Below are positions 56,995 to 64,000 of a stretch of DNA of 64,000 nt, one piece after another. Location of the stretch: NCBI RefSeq assembly GCF_024448335.1, contig NZ_JAMOHM010000004.1, positions 1 to 64,000 on the forward strand, given 5' to 3'. The notes beneath the pieces were generated by a model. It made no database searches, was not told the origin of the DNA, and saw only the letters and a list, made by a program, of their open reading frames with translations. Position 1 is the first letter of the stretch, and each line of letters begins with the position of its first letter. A program made the translations under genes and the position numbers. The DNA is from Stutzerimonas frequens (GTDB lineage Bacteria; Pseudomonadota; Gammaproteobacteria; Pseudomonadales; Pseudomonadaceae).

Positions 56995-57303
56995 ATGGTC
57001 CGTCACCTGCCCGCCGCGCTACTCGCCCTGCTTTCGGCCAGTTTCCTCGCCGAAGCCTCATCGACCTATCGCTGCAACAGCCGGCTCGTGAGCCTGGATG
57101 CCAGCACGGCAGAGGTTCGCAGCAAGTGCGGCGAGCCGGCCAGCAGTTCGCTGATCGGCTATAAGCAGGTTATCGACGACTATGGCTACGCTCAGGAGGT
57201 GCCTGTCGAAGAGTGGGTCTATGGACCCAACCACGGCATGCTTCACTTCCTGCGCTTCGAAGGTAACAGGCTCCGACAGATCGAGAGCCAGCGAGGAAAC
57301 TAG
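56995..57303 (+). CDS. Exported DUF2845 protein, second copy
   Basis: A 102-residue paralogue of the preceding protein, with signal peptide (ALLALLSASFLAEA), TYRCNSRLVSL, SKCGEPASSS and VEEWVYGPNHGMLHFLRFEG. It shares the C-R-C...K-C-G-x-P and EEWVYGP motifs but has diverged elsewhere, so the duplication is old. It lies 15 bases downstream of the first copy; a terminator follows. Confidence 0.85.
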   Translation: MVRHLPAALLALLSASFLAEASSTYRCNSRLVSLDASTAEVRSKCGEPASSSLIGYKQVIDDYGYAQEVPVEEWVYGPNHGMLHFLRFEGNRLRQIESQRGN

Positions 57304-57312
57304 CCCAATGCA

Positions 57313-57340
57313 AAACCCCGCCATTTGGCGGGGTTTCTTT
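57313..57340. terminator. Bidirectional terminator between DUF2845 and BON genes
   Basis: AAACCCCGCC-ATTT-GGCGGGGTTT, a perfect 10-bp stem with CTTT after it on the plus strand and TTTTGC on the minus strand. It would end both convergent units. Confidence 0.85.
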
Positions 57341-57361
57341 ATGTCTGCGCTGAAAACAGAA

Positions 57362-57730
57362 TCAGTCGACGGCTTTCAGGCCATCAGCTGAGACGTCCTT
57401 CACGCCTTCGATGCCACGCGCCTTGGCGATGGCTGCTTCTTTTTCCGCCTCGGTTGCCACTGTACCGGACAGCGAAACGACGCCGTCCTTGGTTTCCACT
57501 TCGATATCCATACCCGGAGTCGCATCCTCGGCCAGCAGGGTGGATTTCACCTTGGTGGTGATCCAGGTATCAGAAGCGGCATCACCGGCATCATCCATAG
57601 TATTGGCGGCCAGCATGACGGTATCGGTCTTGTCGATGGCAGGCGTGGTATCGGCCAGAGCGGCGCCAGCGAACGGCAGGCTAAGAGCAGCGGCAATGGC
57701 GGTGGCAGTCAGTGTCTGAATAGTCTTCAT
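57362..57730 (-). CDS. Periplasmic BON-domain protein (OsmY-like)
   Basis: A 122-residue exported protein. I start at MKTIQTLTATAIAAALSL, a signal peptide cleaved near AGAALA, ignoring a 26-codon upstream extension. The mature part is one BON domain (TWITTKVKSTLLAEDATPG, VVSLSGTVATEAEKEAA, GVKDVSADGL). BON domains bind phospholipid surfaces; OsmY and DolP are examples. The 5' untranslated region has a 7-bp inverted repeat (CTGCGGT/ACCGCAG, 57757-57780), and upstream is a predicted sigma-54 promoter and IHF site. It is next to pnp as in P. aeruginosa. Confidence 0.9.
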   Translation of the reverse strand: MKTIQTLTATAIAAALSLPFAGAALADTTPAIDKTDTVMLAANTMDDAGDAASDTWITTKVKSTLLAEDATPGMDIEVETKDGVVSLSGTVATEAEKEAAIAKARGIEGVKDVSADGLKAVD

Positions 57731-57797
57731 AGATGTCACTCCTGTTCTCGTGGTTTCTGCGGTATGACTCCGAACCGCAGACTCGTGAATAACAGGC

Positions 57798-57812
57798 GCA
57801 AGCTGCATGCCA
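57798..57812 (-). promoter_or_regulatory. Predicted sigma-54 promoter of the BON gene
   Basis: On the minus strand TGGCATG-N4-TTGC, preceded by T, fits the -24/-12 consensus with only C-to-T at one variable position. It lies 68 bases before the ATG. This is the only clear promoter-like element between the gene and pnp. Confidence 0.55.
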
Positions 57813-57839
57813 ACTTTTGAAAATATTTTTTACTATAAA

Positions 57840-57852
57840 AATCAATAGGTTA
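57840..57852 (+). promoter_or_regulatory. IHF binding site upstream of the BON promoter
   Basis: AATCAATAGGTTA matches WATCARNNNNTTR exactly and lies in A/T-rich DNA, centred about 35 bases upstream of the -24 box. This is the usual place for an IHF bend between a sigma-54 promoter and its enhancer. Confidence 0.5.
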
Positions 57853-57877
57853 ATTAAACGGCACGTCCTTCTCTCAG

Positions 57878-57924
57878 TTGCACATTGCAAGTTCATGGCT
57901 TTGCGCGCGTGCATCTTGCAATCT
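57878..57924. repeat. TTGCA repeats, possible enhancer upstream of the BON gene
   Basis: TTGCACATTGCAA (57878-57890) is an inverted repeat; a related GTGCATCTTGCAA follows about 20 bases on. They lie upstream of the IHF site, where an enhancer-binding protein would be expected. Confidence 0.35.
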
Positions 57925-57942
57925 CGTGACCCCAGAAACGAG

Positions 57943-57964
57943 AAAAGGCCCCGAAGGGCCCTTT
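57943..57964 (-). terminator. pnp terminator
   Basis: On the minus strand an 8-pair stem with one G-G mismatch (AAAGGGCCC/GGGGCCTTT) and a TTC loop is followed by TTCTCGTTT, just after the pnp stop. Confidence 0.7.
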
Positions 57965-57981
57965 CAACACTACAGCATGAA

Positions 57982-60087
57982 TCAGACGCCGGAAGCTTCG
58001 GCGGCCGCGACGTCCTTGATCGAAAGCTTGATACGACCGCGGTTGTCCACATCCAGCACCAACACCTTCACTTCCTGACCTTCCTTCAGTACGTCGGTCA
58101 CCTTCTCGATGCGCTGATCGCTGATCTGCGAGATGTGCACCAGTCCGTCCTTGCCCGGCAGAATGTTGACGAAGGCACCGAAGTCGACGATCCGCTCGAC
58201 CTTACCCACATAGATCTTGCCGATTTCGGCTTCAGCCGTGATCGACAGCACGCGCTGCTTGGCTGCCTCGGCGGCGTCCTTGGTCTCGCCGAAGATCTTG
58301 ATCGAGCCATCGTCTTCGATGTCGATCGAGGCTTTGGTCTCTTCGCAGATCGCACGGATGGTGGCGCCGCCCTTGCCGATCACGTCGCGGATCTTGTCCT
58401 GGTCGATCTTCATCGCCAGCATGGTCGGTGCGTTGGCCGACAGCTCGCTGCGCGACTGGGCAATGACCTGGTTCATCTGGCCGAGGATGTTCAGGCGCGC
58501 TTCCAGGGCCTGGCCCAGAGCGATTTCCATGATCTCTTCGGTGATGCCCTGGATCTTGATGTCCATCTGCAGCGCGGTTACGCCCTTGGCGGTACCAGCA
58601 ACCTTGAAGTCCATGTCGCCGAGGTGGTCCTCGTCACCGAGAATGTCGGTCAGAACGGCAAACTTCTCGCCTTCCTTCACCAGGCCCATGGCGATACCGG
58701 CCACCGGCGCCTTCATCGGCACGCCCGCATCCATCAGTGCCAGCGAGGCACCACAGACCGAGGCCATGGAGCTGGAACCGTTGGATTCGGTGATCTCGGA
58801 AACCACGCGGATGGTGTACGGGAATTCGTCGGCGCTCGGCAGCATGGCGGCGACGCCGCGACGGGCCAGACGACCGTGGCCGATTTCCCGGCGACCGGTA
58901 GCACCCATGCGACCACACTCACCGACCGAGTACGGCGGGAAGTTGTAGTGCAGCATGAAGGGGTCTTTCTTCTCGCCTTCCAGGGTGTCGAGCAGCTGCG
59001 CGTCACGGGCAGTACCGAGGGTCGCAACGACCAGGGCCTGGGTTTCGCCACGGGTGAACAGAGCCGAACCGTGGGTCTTGTCGAGCACGCCGACTTCGAT
59101 GTTCAGCCCGCGAACGGTGCGGGTGTCGCGACCGTCGATGCGCGGCTTGCCGTTGACGATGTTCTCGCGAACGGTGCGGTACTCGATCTCACCGAAGGCA
59201 TCCTTCACTTCGCCGGCAGACGGCTGGCCTTCTTCACCAGAGAACTTGGCAACGACCTGGTCCTTCAGCTCGCCCAGGCGCGCATAGCGATCCTGCTTGA
59301 TGGTGATGGTGTAGGCCTGGGAGATGGCTTCACCGAACTCGGCACGGATGGCGTCCAACAGCGCGGTGTTGGCCTGCGGAGCAGTCCAGTCCCAGCGCGG
59401 CTTGCCGGCTTCGGCGGCGAGTTCTTCGACCGCCTTGATCACGGCCTGGAACTCGTCATGGGCGAACAGCACGGCGCCCAGCATCTGGTCTTCGGTCAGC
59501 TCTTTGGCTTCCGACTCGACCATCAGTACGGCGTCCTTGGTGCCGGCCACGACCATGTCCAGGCTGGAAGCCTTGAGCTGCTCGTAGTTCGGGTTCAGCA
59601 GGTAGCCGGTTTCCGGGTGGAAAGCCACGCGTGCGGCGCCGATCGGGCCGTCGAACGGAATGCCGGAAACAGCCAGGGCTGCCGAAGTACCGATCATCGC
59701 AGCGATGTCCGGATCGGTCTTCTTGCTGGTGGAAACAACGGTGCAGATGACCTGCACTTCATTCTGGAAACCTTCCGGGAACAGCGGACGGATCGGGCGA
59801 TCGATCAGACGCGAGGTCAGGGTTTCCTTCTCGGAAGGACGCGCCTCACGCTTGAAGAAACCACCGGGGATCTTGCCGGCTGCATAGGTCTTCTCCTGGT
59901 AATGCACGGAGAGCGGAAAGAACCCCTTGCTCGGATCGGCGGTCTTGGCACCGACCACGGTCACCAGCACGGTGACGTCGTCATCGACGGTGACCAGCAC
60001 TGCGCCGGAGGCCTGGCGAGCGATACGGCCCGTTTCCAGGGTTACGGTCGACTGACCGAATTGAAACTTCTTGATTACCGGATTCAC
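57982..60087 (-). CDS. pnp: Polynucleotide phosphorylase
   Basis: PNPase is a 3'-5' phosphorolytic exoribonuclease. I start at a GTG ([13 protein letters not shown]), six bases after AAGGA; this gives 701 residues. Order: RNase PH 1 (1-140), alpha domain, RNase PH 2 with the catalytic [19 protein letters not shown] (about 438) and [21 protein letters not shown] domain ([13 protein letters not shown], about 563) and S1 domain (about 620-690). The last gene of the infB-rbfA-truB-rpsO-pnp operon. The 165-base spacer before it contains an inverted-repeat element that may replace the RNase III hairpin used for pnp autocontrol in E. coli. Confidence 0.98.
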   Translation of the reverse strand: MNPVIKKFQFGQSTVTLETGRIARQASGAVLVTVDDDVTVLVTVVGAKTADPSKGFFPLSVHYQEKTYAAGKIPGGFFKREARPSEKETLTSRLIDRPIRPLFPEGFQNEVQVICTVVSTSKKTDPDIAAMIGTSAALAVSGIPFDGPIGAARVAFHPETGYLLNPNYEQLKASSLDMVVAGTKDAVLMVESEAKELTEDQMLGAVLFAHDEFQAVIKAVEELAAEAGKPRWDWTAPQANTALLDAIRAEFGEAISQAYTITIKQDRYARLGELKDQVVAKFSGEEGQPSAGEVKDAFGEIEYRTVRENIVNGKPRIDGRDTRTVRGLNIEVGVLDKTHGSALFTRGETQALVVATLGTARDAQLLDTLEGEKKDPFMLHYNFPPYSVGECGRMGATGRREIGHGRLARRGVAAMLPSADEFPYTIRVVSEITESNGSSSMASVCGASLALMDAGVPMKAPVAGIAMGLVKEGEKFAVLTDILGDEDHLGDMDFKVAGTAKGVTALQMDIKIQGITEEIMEIALGQALEARLNILGQMNQVIAQSRSELSANAPTMLAMKIDQDKIRDVIGKGGATIRAICEETKASIDIEDDGSIKIFGETKDAAEAAKQRVLSITAEAEIGKIYVGKVERIVDFGAFVNILPGKDGLVHISQISDQRIEKVTDVLKEGQEVKVLVLDVDNRGRIKLSIKDVAAAEASGV

Positions 60088-60160
60088 GGTTTTTCCTTCT
60101 CTTTGTTGCCTTGGGGAAATTGGCAGAACGCTCGGGAGTCGGCCCGAAACGACCTGCAAG

Positions 60161-60240
60161 AAAGCCAAAAGCTGGAAGACCGAAGCTGATTGCAGGGATG
60201 TCCCACTTTCAACTTCAGGCTTCCAGCTTCCGGCTTCCAG
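60161..60240. repeat. Intergenic inverted-repeat element, copy 1 (rpsO-pnp)
   Basis: AAAGCCAAAAGCTGGAAG (60161-60178) is identical to the sequence at 61965-61982. AAGCTGGAAG (60169-60178) pairs with CTTCCAGCTT (60220-60229) across a 41-base loop, and GCTTCCAG is repeated at 60233-60240. Confidence 0.75.
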
Positions 60241-60252
60241 CGCGGGCGCGTC

Positions 60253-60522
60253 TTAGCGACGCAGACCCAGACGACCGATCAGGGTGCTGTAACGAGTGGT
60301 GTCCTTACCCTTCAGGTAATCCAGCAGCTTGCGGCGCTGGTTAACCATGCGGATCAGACCACGACGCGAGTGGTGATCTTTGCCGTTGGCCTTGAAGTGG
60401 TCCTGCAGCTTGTTGATGTTGGCGGTCAGCAGGGCTACCTGCACTTCCGGGGAACCGGTGTCGCCTTCAGCTTGCTTGTACTCGTTAACGATCTGGGCTT
60501 TTTCTTCAACGCTCAGTGCCAT
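60253..60522 (-). CDS. rpsO: 30S ribosomal protein S15
   Basis: S15 binds the 16S central domain early in assembly. The 89-residue protein shows the signature [42 protein letters not shown] and ends RLGLRR. GGAGCC is the Shine-Dalgarno. Placed between truB and pnp in the conserved order. Confidence 0.98.
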   Translation of the reverse strand: MALSVEEKAQIVNEYKQAEGDTGSPEVQVALLTANINKLQDHFKANGKDHHSRRGLIRMVNQRRKLLDYLKGKDTTRYSTLIGRLGLRR

Positions 60523-60607
60523 GATAGGGCTCCTTGAGTGAACAGGCCGGGAATCATCCCGTGTTTAATAAAGAGAAATGACCGTGCCTGCTGACAGCCA
60601 CCCTCTG

Positions 60608-60631
60608 ACGCAACGCGCGAACGCGCTGCGT
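60608..60631 (-). terminator. Hairpin between truB and rpsO
   Basis: A 10-bp stem (ACGCAGCGCG/CGCGTTGCGT, one G-T pair) with a TTCG loop begins six bases after the truB stop. It has no T tract, so processing or attenuation is more likely than full termination. Confidence 0.6.
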
Positions 60632-60636
60632 AACGG

Positions 60637-61554
60637 TCATTCCGACCGAATCAACCGACGTGGCGCAATGCGCCCGTCTTCGCTCACTTCACCGATACCG
60701 ATGAAGCGACCATTGTTATCCTGTACGCGAACCATGCCGTACTGCGGCGCCTCCGGTGCCCGCACCGGCTGTCCGTGCAGCCAGTAGTAGGCGCTGTGCT
60801 CCGACAACTGCAACAACGGCCAATGCTCCAGCCCGCTGTCCACCGGTTGCAGGAATCCATCCAGGGCCTCGGAGCCGCCGTCAGCATGCGCCCGCTCCAG
60901 TTTCTCGAGCGTCACCGTCTGCGAAAGGTCGAACGGACCGGCCTGCGTGCGCCGCAGCTCGGCGACATGCGCGCCGCAGCCGAGCAACCGGCCGATGTCT
61001 TCCACCAAGGTCCGGATATAGGTGCCCTTGCTGCAGGTCACAGCCAGTCGCGCCTTGTCGCCTTCGAGCGCGAGCAACTCCAAGCGCGCAATATTAACAG
61101 AACGCGGCTCGCGCTCCACCACTTCACCGGCACGCGCCAGCTTGTATAGCGGCTGGCCGTCGCGCTTGAGCGCCGAGTACATCGGCGGCACCTGCAGGAT
61201 ATCGCCGCGAAACTGCGGCAGCAGTGCCTCCAGCTGCTCAGGGGTAACCATCACCGGCTTACGCTCCAGAACCTCGCCCTCGGCATCCGCGGTGGTGGTG
61301 GTCACGCCGAGCTGCATCACCGTCTCGTAGGCCTTGTCCGCATCTAGGAGGTACTGCGAGAACTTGGTGGCTTCTCCGAAACACAGCGGCAACACCCCGG
61401 TCGCCAGTGGATCGAGGCTGCCGGTATGCCCGGCCTTCTCCGCATTGAGCAACCAGCGAACCTTCTGCAGCGCCGCGTTGGAGGTGAACCCGCGCGGCTT
61501 GTCCAGCAGGATGATGCCACTGACATTGCGTCGTACACGCTTGACCTGTGCCAC
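60637..61554 (-). CDS. truB: tRNA pseudouridine(55) synthase
   Basis: TruB makes pseudouridine 55 in the T loop of tRNAs. The 305-residue protein has the catalytic aspartate in [17 protein letters not shown] (about residue 48), [14 protein letters not shown] near the start, YEVxRxG-like [11 protein letters not shown], and a C-terminal PUA-like region. It starts two bases after the rbfA stop, indicating coupling. Confidence 0.97.
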   Translation of the reverse strand: MAQVKRVRRNVSGIILLDKPRGFTSNAALQKVRWLLNAEKAGHTGSLDPLATGVLPLCFGEATKFSQYLLDADKAYETVMQLGVTTTTADAEGEVLERKPVMVTPEQLEALLPQFRGDILQVPPMYSALKRDGQPLYKLARAGEVVEREPRSVNIARLELLALEGDKARLAVTCSKGTYIRTLVEDIGRLLGCGAHVAELRRTQAGPFDLSQTVTLEKLERAHADGGSEALDGFLQPVDSGLEHWPLLQLSEHSAYYWLHGQPVRAPEAPQYGMVRVQDNNGRFIGIGEVSEDGRIAPRRLIRSE

Positions 61555-61556
61555 GC

Positions 61557-61946
61557 TTACTCTCCGCGCTCGTCGCTGTGCTTGCGATCTTCGGCCACGG
61601 CGCGCTCGATCAGCGAACTCAGTTCCACGCCGCGCCGGATGCTGGCGTCATAGTTGAAATGCAGTTGCGGGACCGTACGCAGCTTCATGCTCTTGCCGAG
61701 CTGCATGCGCAGGAAGCCGGCAGCCTCATTCAGGATGCGCAGGTTGCCTTTGACCGCTTCCTCGTCGTCATCCTGCCCCATGATGGTGATGAAGATCTTC
61801 GCATGGGACAGATCGCGGCTGACGTCTACCCCGGTGATCGTGATCAGCCCCAGACGCGGATCCTTGATCTCGCGCTGGATGAGCAGCGCCAGTTCGCGCT
61901 GCATCTGATCACCGATACGCTGGGTACGACTGAATTCTTTGGCCAT
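61557..61946 (-). CDS. rbfA: 30S ribosome-binding factor A
   Basis: RbfA assists late 30S maturation and cold growth. The 129-residue KH-like protein has [39 protein letters not shown] and [15 protein letters not shown] (each a family hallmark; the first is quoted in two parts elsewhere). It sits between infB and truB; the 100-base spacer to infB contains copy 2 of the inverted-repeat element. Confidence 0.97.
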   Translation of the reverse strand: MAKEFSRTQRIGDQMQRELALLIQREIKDPRLGLITITGVDVSRDLSHAKIFITIMGQDDDEEAVKGNLRILNEAAGFLRMQLGKSMKLRTVPQLHFNYDASIRRGVELSSLIERAVAEDRKHSDERGE

Positions 61947-61964
61947 ATTTTTTCCACCCGTTCA

Positions 61965-62029
61965 AAAGCCAAAAGCTGGAAGCTCGGAGCAGCCACCGCA
62001 ACCGCGGCGACGACTCCTGGCTTCCAGCT
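61965..62029. repeat. Intergenic inverted-repeat element, copy 2 (infB-rbfA)
   Basis: It shares an exact 18-base block with copy 1. AGCTGGAAGC (61974-61983) pairs perfectly with GCTTCCAGCT (62020-62029) around a 36-base loop that contains a CCGCAACCGCGG core. Confidence 0.75.
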
Positions 62030-62046
62030 CTCGGACTGGCGCTTGC

Positions 62047-64000
62047 TTACAGCGAACGCGCCACTTCGACCTTCTCGAACACTTCGATCTTGTCGCCGAC
62101 CTTGACGTCGTTGTAGCTCTTCACGCCGATACCGCACTCCATGCCGGCGCGGACCTCGGCGACGTCGTCCTTGAAACGACGCAGCGACTCCAACTCGCCT
62201 TCGAAGATCACCACGTCGTCGCGCAGGACGCGGATTGGCCGATTGCGGTAGACCATGCCCTCGGTGACCATACAGCCGGCAACCGCGCCGAACTTCGGCG
62301 AACGGAAGACGTCACGCACTTCGGCAATGCCGAGGATATTCTCGCGCACATCGCTGCCGAGCATACCGGTGAGCGCCTTCTTGACGTCCTCGATAATGTC
62401 GTAGATGACGTTGTAGTAGCGCATGTCCAGGCCCTCGGCCTCGACGATCTTGCGCGCACCTGCATCGGCACGGACATTGAAGCCGAACAGCACTGCGTTG
62501 GATGCCAGCGCCAGGTTGGCATCGGACTCGGTGATACCACCGACGCCGCCGCCGACCACGCGCACCTGCACCTCGTCGTTGCCCAGCCCGTTGAGGGATC
62601 CCTGCAGGGCCTCGAGAGAACCGCGTACGTCGGCCTTGAGGACGATGTTCAGCGTTTTCTTCTCGTCCTGCCCCATGGTTTCGAAGATATTTTCCAGCTT
62701 GCCGGCATGGGCACGAGCCAGCTTCACCTCGCGGAACTTGCCCTGACGGAACAGCGCAACCTCGCGGGCCTTCTTCTCGTCGGCAACCACGGTCAGGTCG
62801 TCACCAGCTTCCGGGGTACCATCCAGACCGAGAATCTCGACCGGAATCGCCGGACCGGCTTCTTTCACCGGCTTGCCGTTCTCGTCGAGCATGGCGCGAA
62901 CACGACCGAAGTTGACGCCGCAAAGAACCATGTCGCCCTGGCGCAGCGTGCCGTCCTGAACCAGCACGGTAGCGACCGGGCCACGACCCTTGTCCAGACG
63001 CGATTCGACCACCACGCCACGACCCGGGGCCGACGGCGTCGCTTTCAGCTCGAGGAGCTCGGCCTGCAGCAGTACAGCCTCGAGCAGCTCGTCGACACCA
63101 GTACCCATCTTGGCGGATACCGGGATGAACGGAGTATCGCCGCCCCACTCTTCCGGAATCACATCGAGCGCGGCCAGGCCGTTCTTGATGTTGTCCGGGT
63201 TGGCGTCCGGCTTATCGATCTTGTTCACCGCGACCACGATCGGAACACCAGCCGCCTTGGCATGCTGTACCGCTTCCTGGGTCTGCGGCATGACGCCGTC
63301 ATCGGCCGCCACGACCAGGATCACGATGTCGGTGGCCTTGGCACCGCGAGCACGCATGGCGGTAAACGCCGCGTGGCCCGGGGTATCGAGGAAGGTGACC
63401 ATGCCACGCTCGGTTTCGACGTGATAGGCACCGATGTGCTGGGTGATACCGCCAGCTTCGCCAACAGCTACCTTGGCACGGCGGATGTAGTCGAGCAGCG
63501 AAGTCTTACCGTGGTCGACGTGGCCCATGACGGTCACAACCGGCGCACGGGCGACCGACTCGCCTTCGAACTTCAGCAGCTCGGCCAGCTGCTCTTCCAG
63601 CGCATTGTCGCTGACCAGCTTGACCTTGTGGCCCAGTTCCTCCGCGACCAGCTGCGCGGTCTCCTGATCCAGCACTTGGTTGATGGTGACCGGAGACCCC
63701 ATCTTGAACATGAACTTGATGACTTCGGCCGCTTTCACCGACATCTGCTGGGCCAGTTCGGCCACAGTGATGGTCTCGCCGATCGACACTTCGCGCACGA
63801 CTGGTCCTGTTGGGCTCTGGAACCCATGCTGGTTACGCTTCTTGAGCTTGCTCTTGCCACCGCGACCACCGCGACGGAAGCCATCGGCTTCGTCCTCACC
63901 GCTACGCACGGTGCGCGCCAGCGGTGCCTTGGTCTTGAGCGACGGCCGATGCTGCGCATGCTTGCGATCACGACGCTCGTCGTCATCGCTGCGCGGCTTC
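62047..64000 (-). CDS. infB: Translation initiation factor IF-2 (5' end outside window)
   Basis: IF-2 is the GTPase that places initiator tRNA on the 30S subunit. About 650 C-terminal residues are present; the frame remains open to the window edge, so the N-terminal domain is missing from view, not from the gene. Seen: a basic linker ([16 protein letters not shown]), the IF-2N-type [18 protein letters not shown], and the G domain with G1 [19 protein letters not shown]2 [11 protein letters not shown]3 DTPGHAAF, G4 NKIDKP, then domains C1-C2. First of infB-rbfA-truB-rpsO-pnp in this window. Confidence 0.98.
   Translation of the reverse strand, partial: KPRSDDDERRDRKHAQHRPSLKTKAPLARTVRSGEDEADGFRRGGRGGKSKLKKRNQHGFQSPTGPVVREVSIGETITVAELAQQMSVKAAEVIKFMFKMGSPVTINQVLDQETAQLVAEELGHKVKLVSDNALEEQLAELLKFEGESVARAPVVTVMGHVDHGKTSLLDYIRRAKVAVGEAGGITQHIGAYHVETERGMVTFLDTPGHAAFTAMRARGAKATDIVILVVAADDGVMPQTQEAVQHAKAAGVPIVVAVNKIDKPDANPDNIKNGLAALDVIPEEWGGDTPFIPVSAKMGTGVDELLEAVLLQAELLELKATPSAPGRGVVVESRLDKGRGPVATVLVQDGTLRQGDMVLCGVNFGRVRAMLDENGKPVKEAGPAIPVEILGLDGTPEAGDDLTVVADEKKAREVALFRQGKFREVKLARAHAGKLENIFETMGQDEKKTLNIVLKADVRGSLEALQGSLNGLGNDEVQVRVVGGGVGGITESDANLALASNAVLFGFNVRADAGARKIVEAEGLDMRYYNVIYDIIEDVKKALTGMLGSDVRENILGIAEVRDVFRSPKFGAVAGCMVTEGMVYRNRPIRVLRDDVVIFEGELESLRRFKDDVAEVRAGMECGIGVKSYNDVKVGDKIEVFEKVEVARSL

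Noticed and set aside
57817-60189. Long open frame (about 790 codons) on the plus strand opposite pnp
   Set aside because: The minus-strand gene is unmistakable PNPase. The opposite frame is open because of high-GC codon use and has His/Asp/Gly-rich composition with no recognisable domain.

Overview
The window is a contiguous stretch of a high-GC gammaproteobacterial chromosome. I read it as Pseudomonas in the broad sense, probably the P. stutzeri (Stutzerimonas) group. The evidence is the gene content (retS beside purD, cbrX-cbrA-cbrB followed by a CrcZ RNA, a Fur-controlled PrrF RNA beside haem-transport genes, a cAMP-binding CbpA-like protein) and gene order recalled from P. aeruginosa. 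I see no prophage, insertion sequence, CRISPR array, tRNA or rRNA gene inside the window. Nearly all DNA is packed housekeeping coding sequence.

Layout. (1) 1-17.1 kb: two outward-facing promoters at the left edge, then msrPQ (periplasmic methionine sulfoxide repair), pssA (phosphatidylserine synthesis), ilvIH-ilvC (branched-chain amino acids), a DUF4124 protein, mrcB (PBP1b) with a TPR lipoprotein and yqcC, an APH/ATPase two-domain protein, a methyltransferase, a solitary TfoX C-terminal domain, a CbpA-like protein, one PrrF small RNA with a Fur box, and a shortened haem-uptake cluster (permease, ATPase, ChaN-type lipoprotein). (2) 17.2-31.9 kb: a Rieske protein, dsbD, aroQ, accBC, prmA, a DUF3426 protein, dusB-fis, purH, purD and retS. 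(3) 32-38 kb: a variable-looking block with a CYP152-type peroxygenase P450, two integral membrane proteins, a 28-residue membrane peptide, an AEC transporter and an orphan rfbD. (4) 37.6-53.7 kb: sfsA, an aminotransferase, dksA, gluQ, cbrX-cbrA-cbrB, crcZ, pcnB, folK, panBCD, pgi and an MpaB-type protein. (5) 53.8-64 kb: a large DUF748 protein, two tandem DUF2845 proteins, a BON-domain protein with a predicted sigma-54/IHF promoter, and the infB-rbfA-truB-rpsO-pnp operon, with infB cut by the window edge.

Regulatory theme. Several global regulators lie close together: CbrAB/CrcZ (carbon catabolite repression), RetS (Gac/Rsm lifestyle switch), DksA (stringent response), Fis, PrrF/Fur (iron) and a cAMP-binding protein. 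CrcZ is easy to delimit: sigma-54 -24/-12 promoter, five full AANAANAA motifs and a 3' hairpin. Compared with remembered P. aeruginosa order the window joins three blocks that are separate there, so 17.1-17.3 kb and 32-38 kb are candidate rearrangement junctions.

The best leads for something less described are the BON-gene promoter with its IHF site and upstream repeats, the 28-aa membrane peptide behind its own hairpin and Shine-Dalgarno, the inverted-repeat element present in two spacers of the infB-pnp operon, the CYP152 P450, and the haem ABC transporter without a neighbouring binding protein. I found no convincing wholly new multi-gene system.
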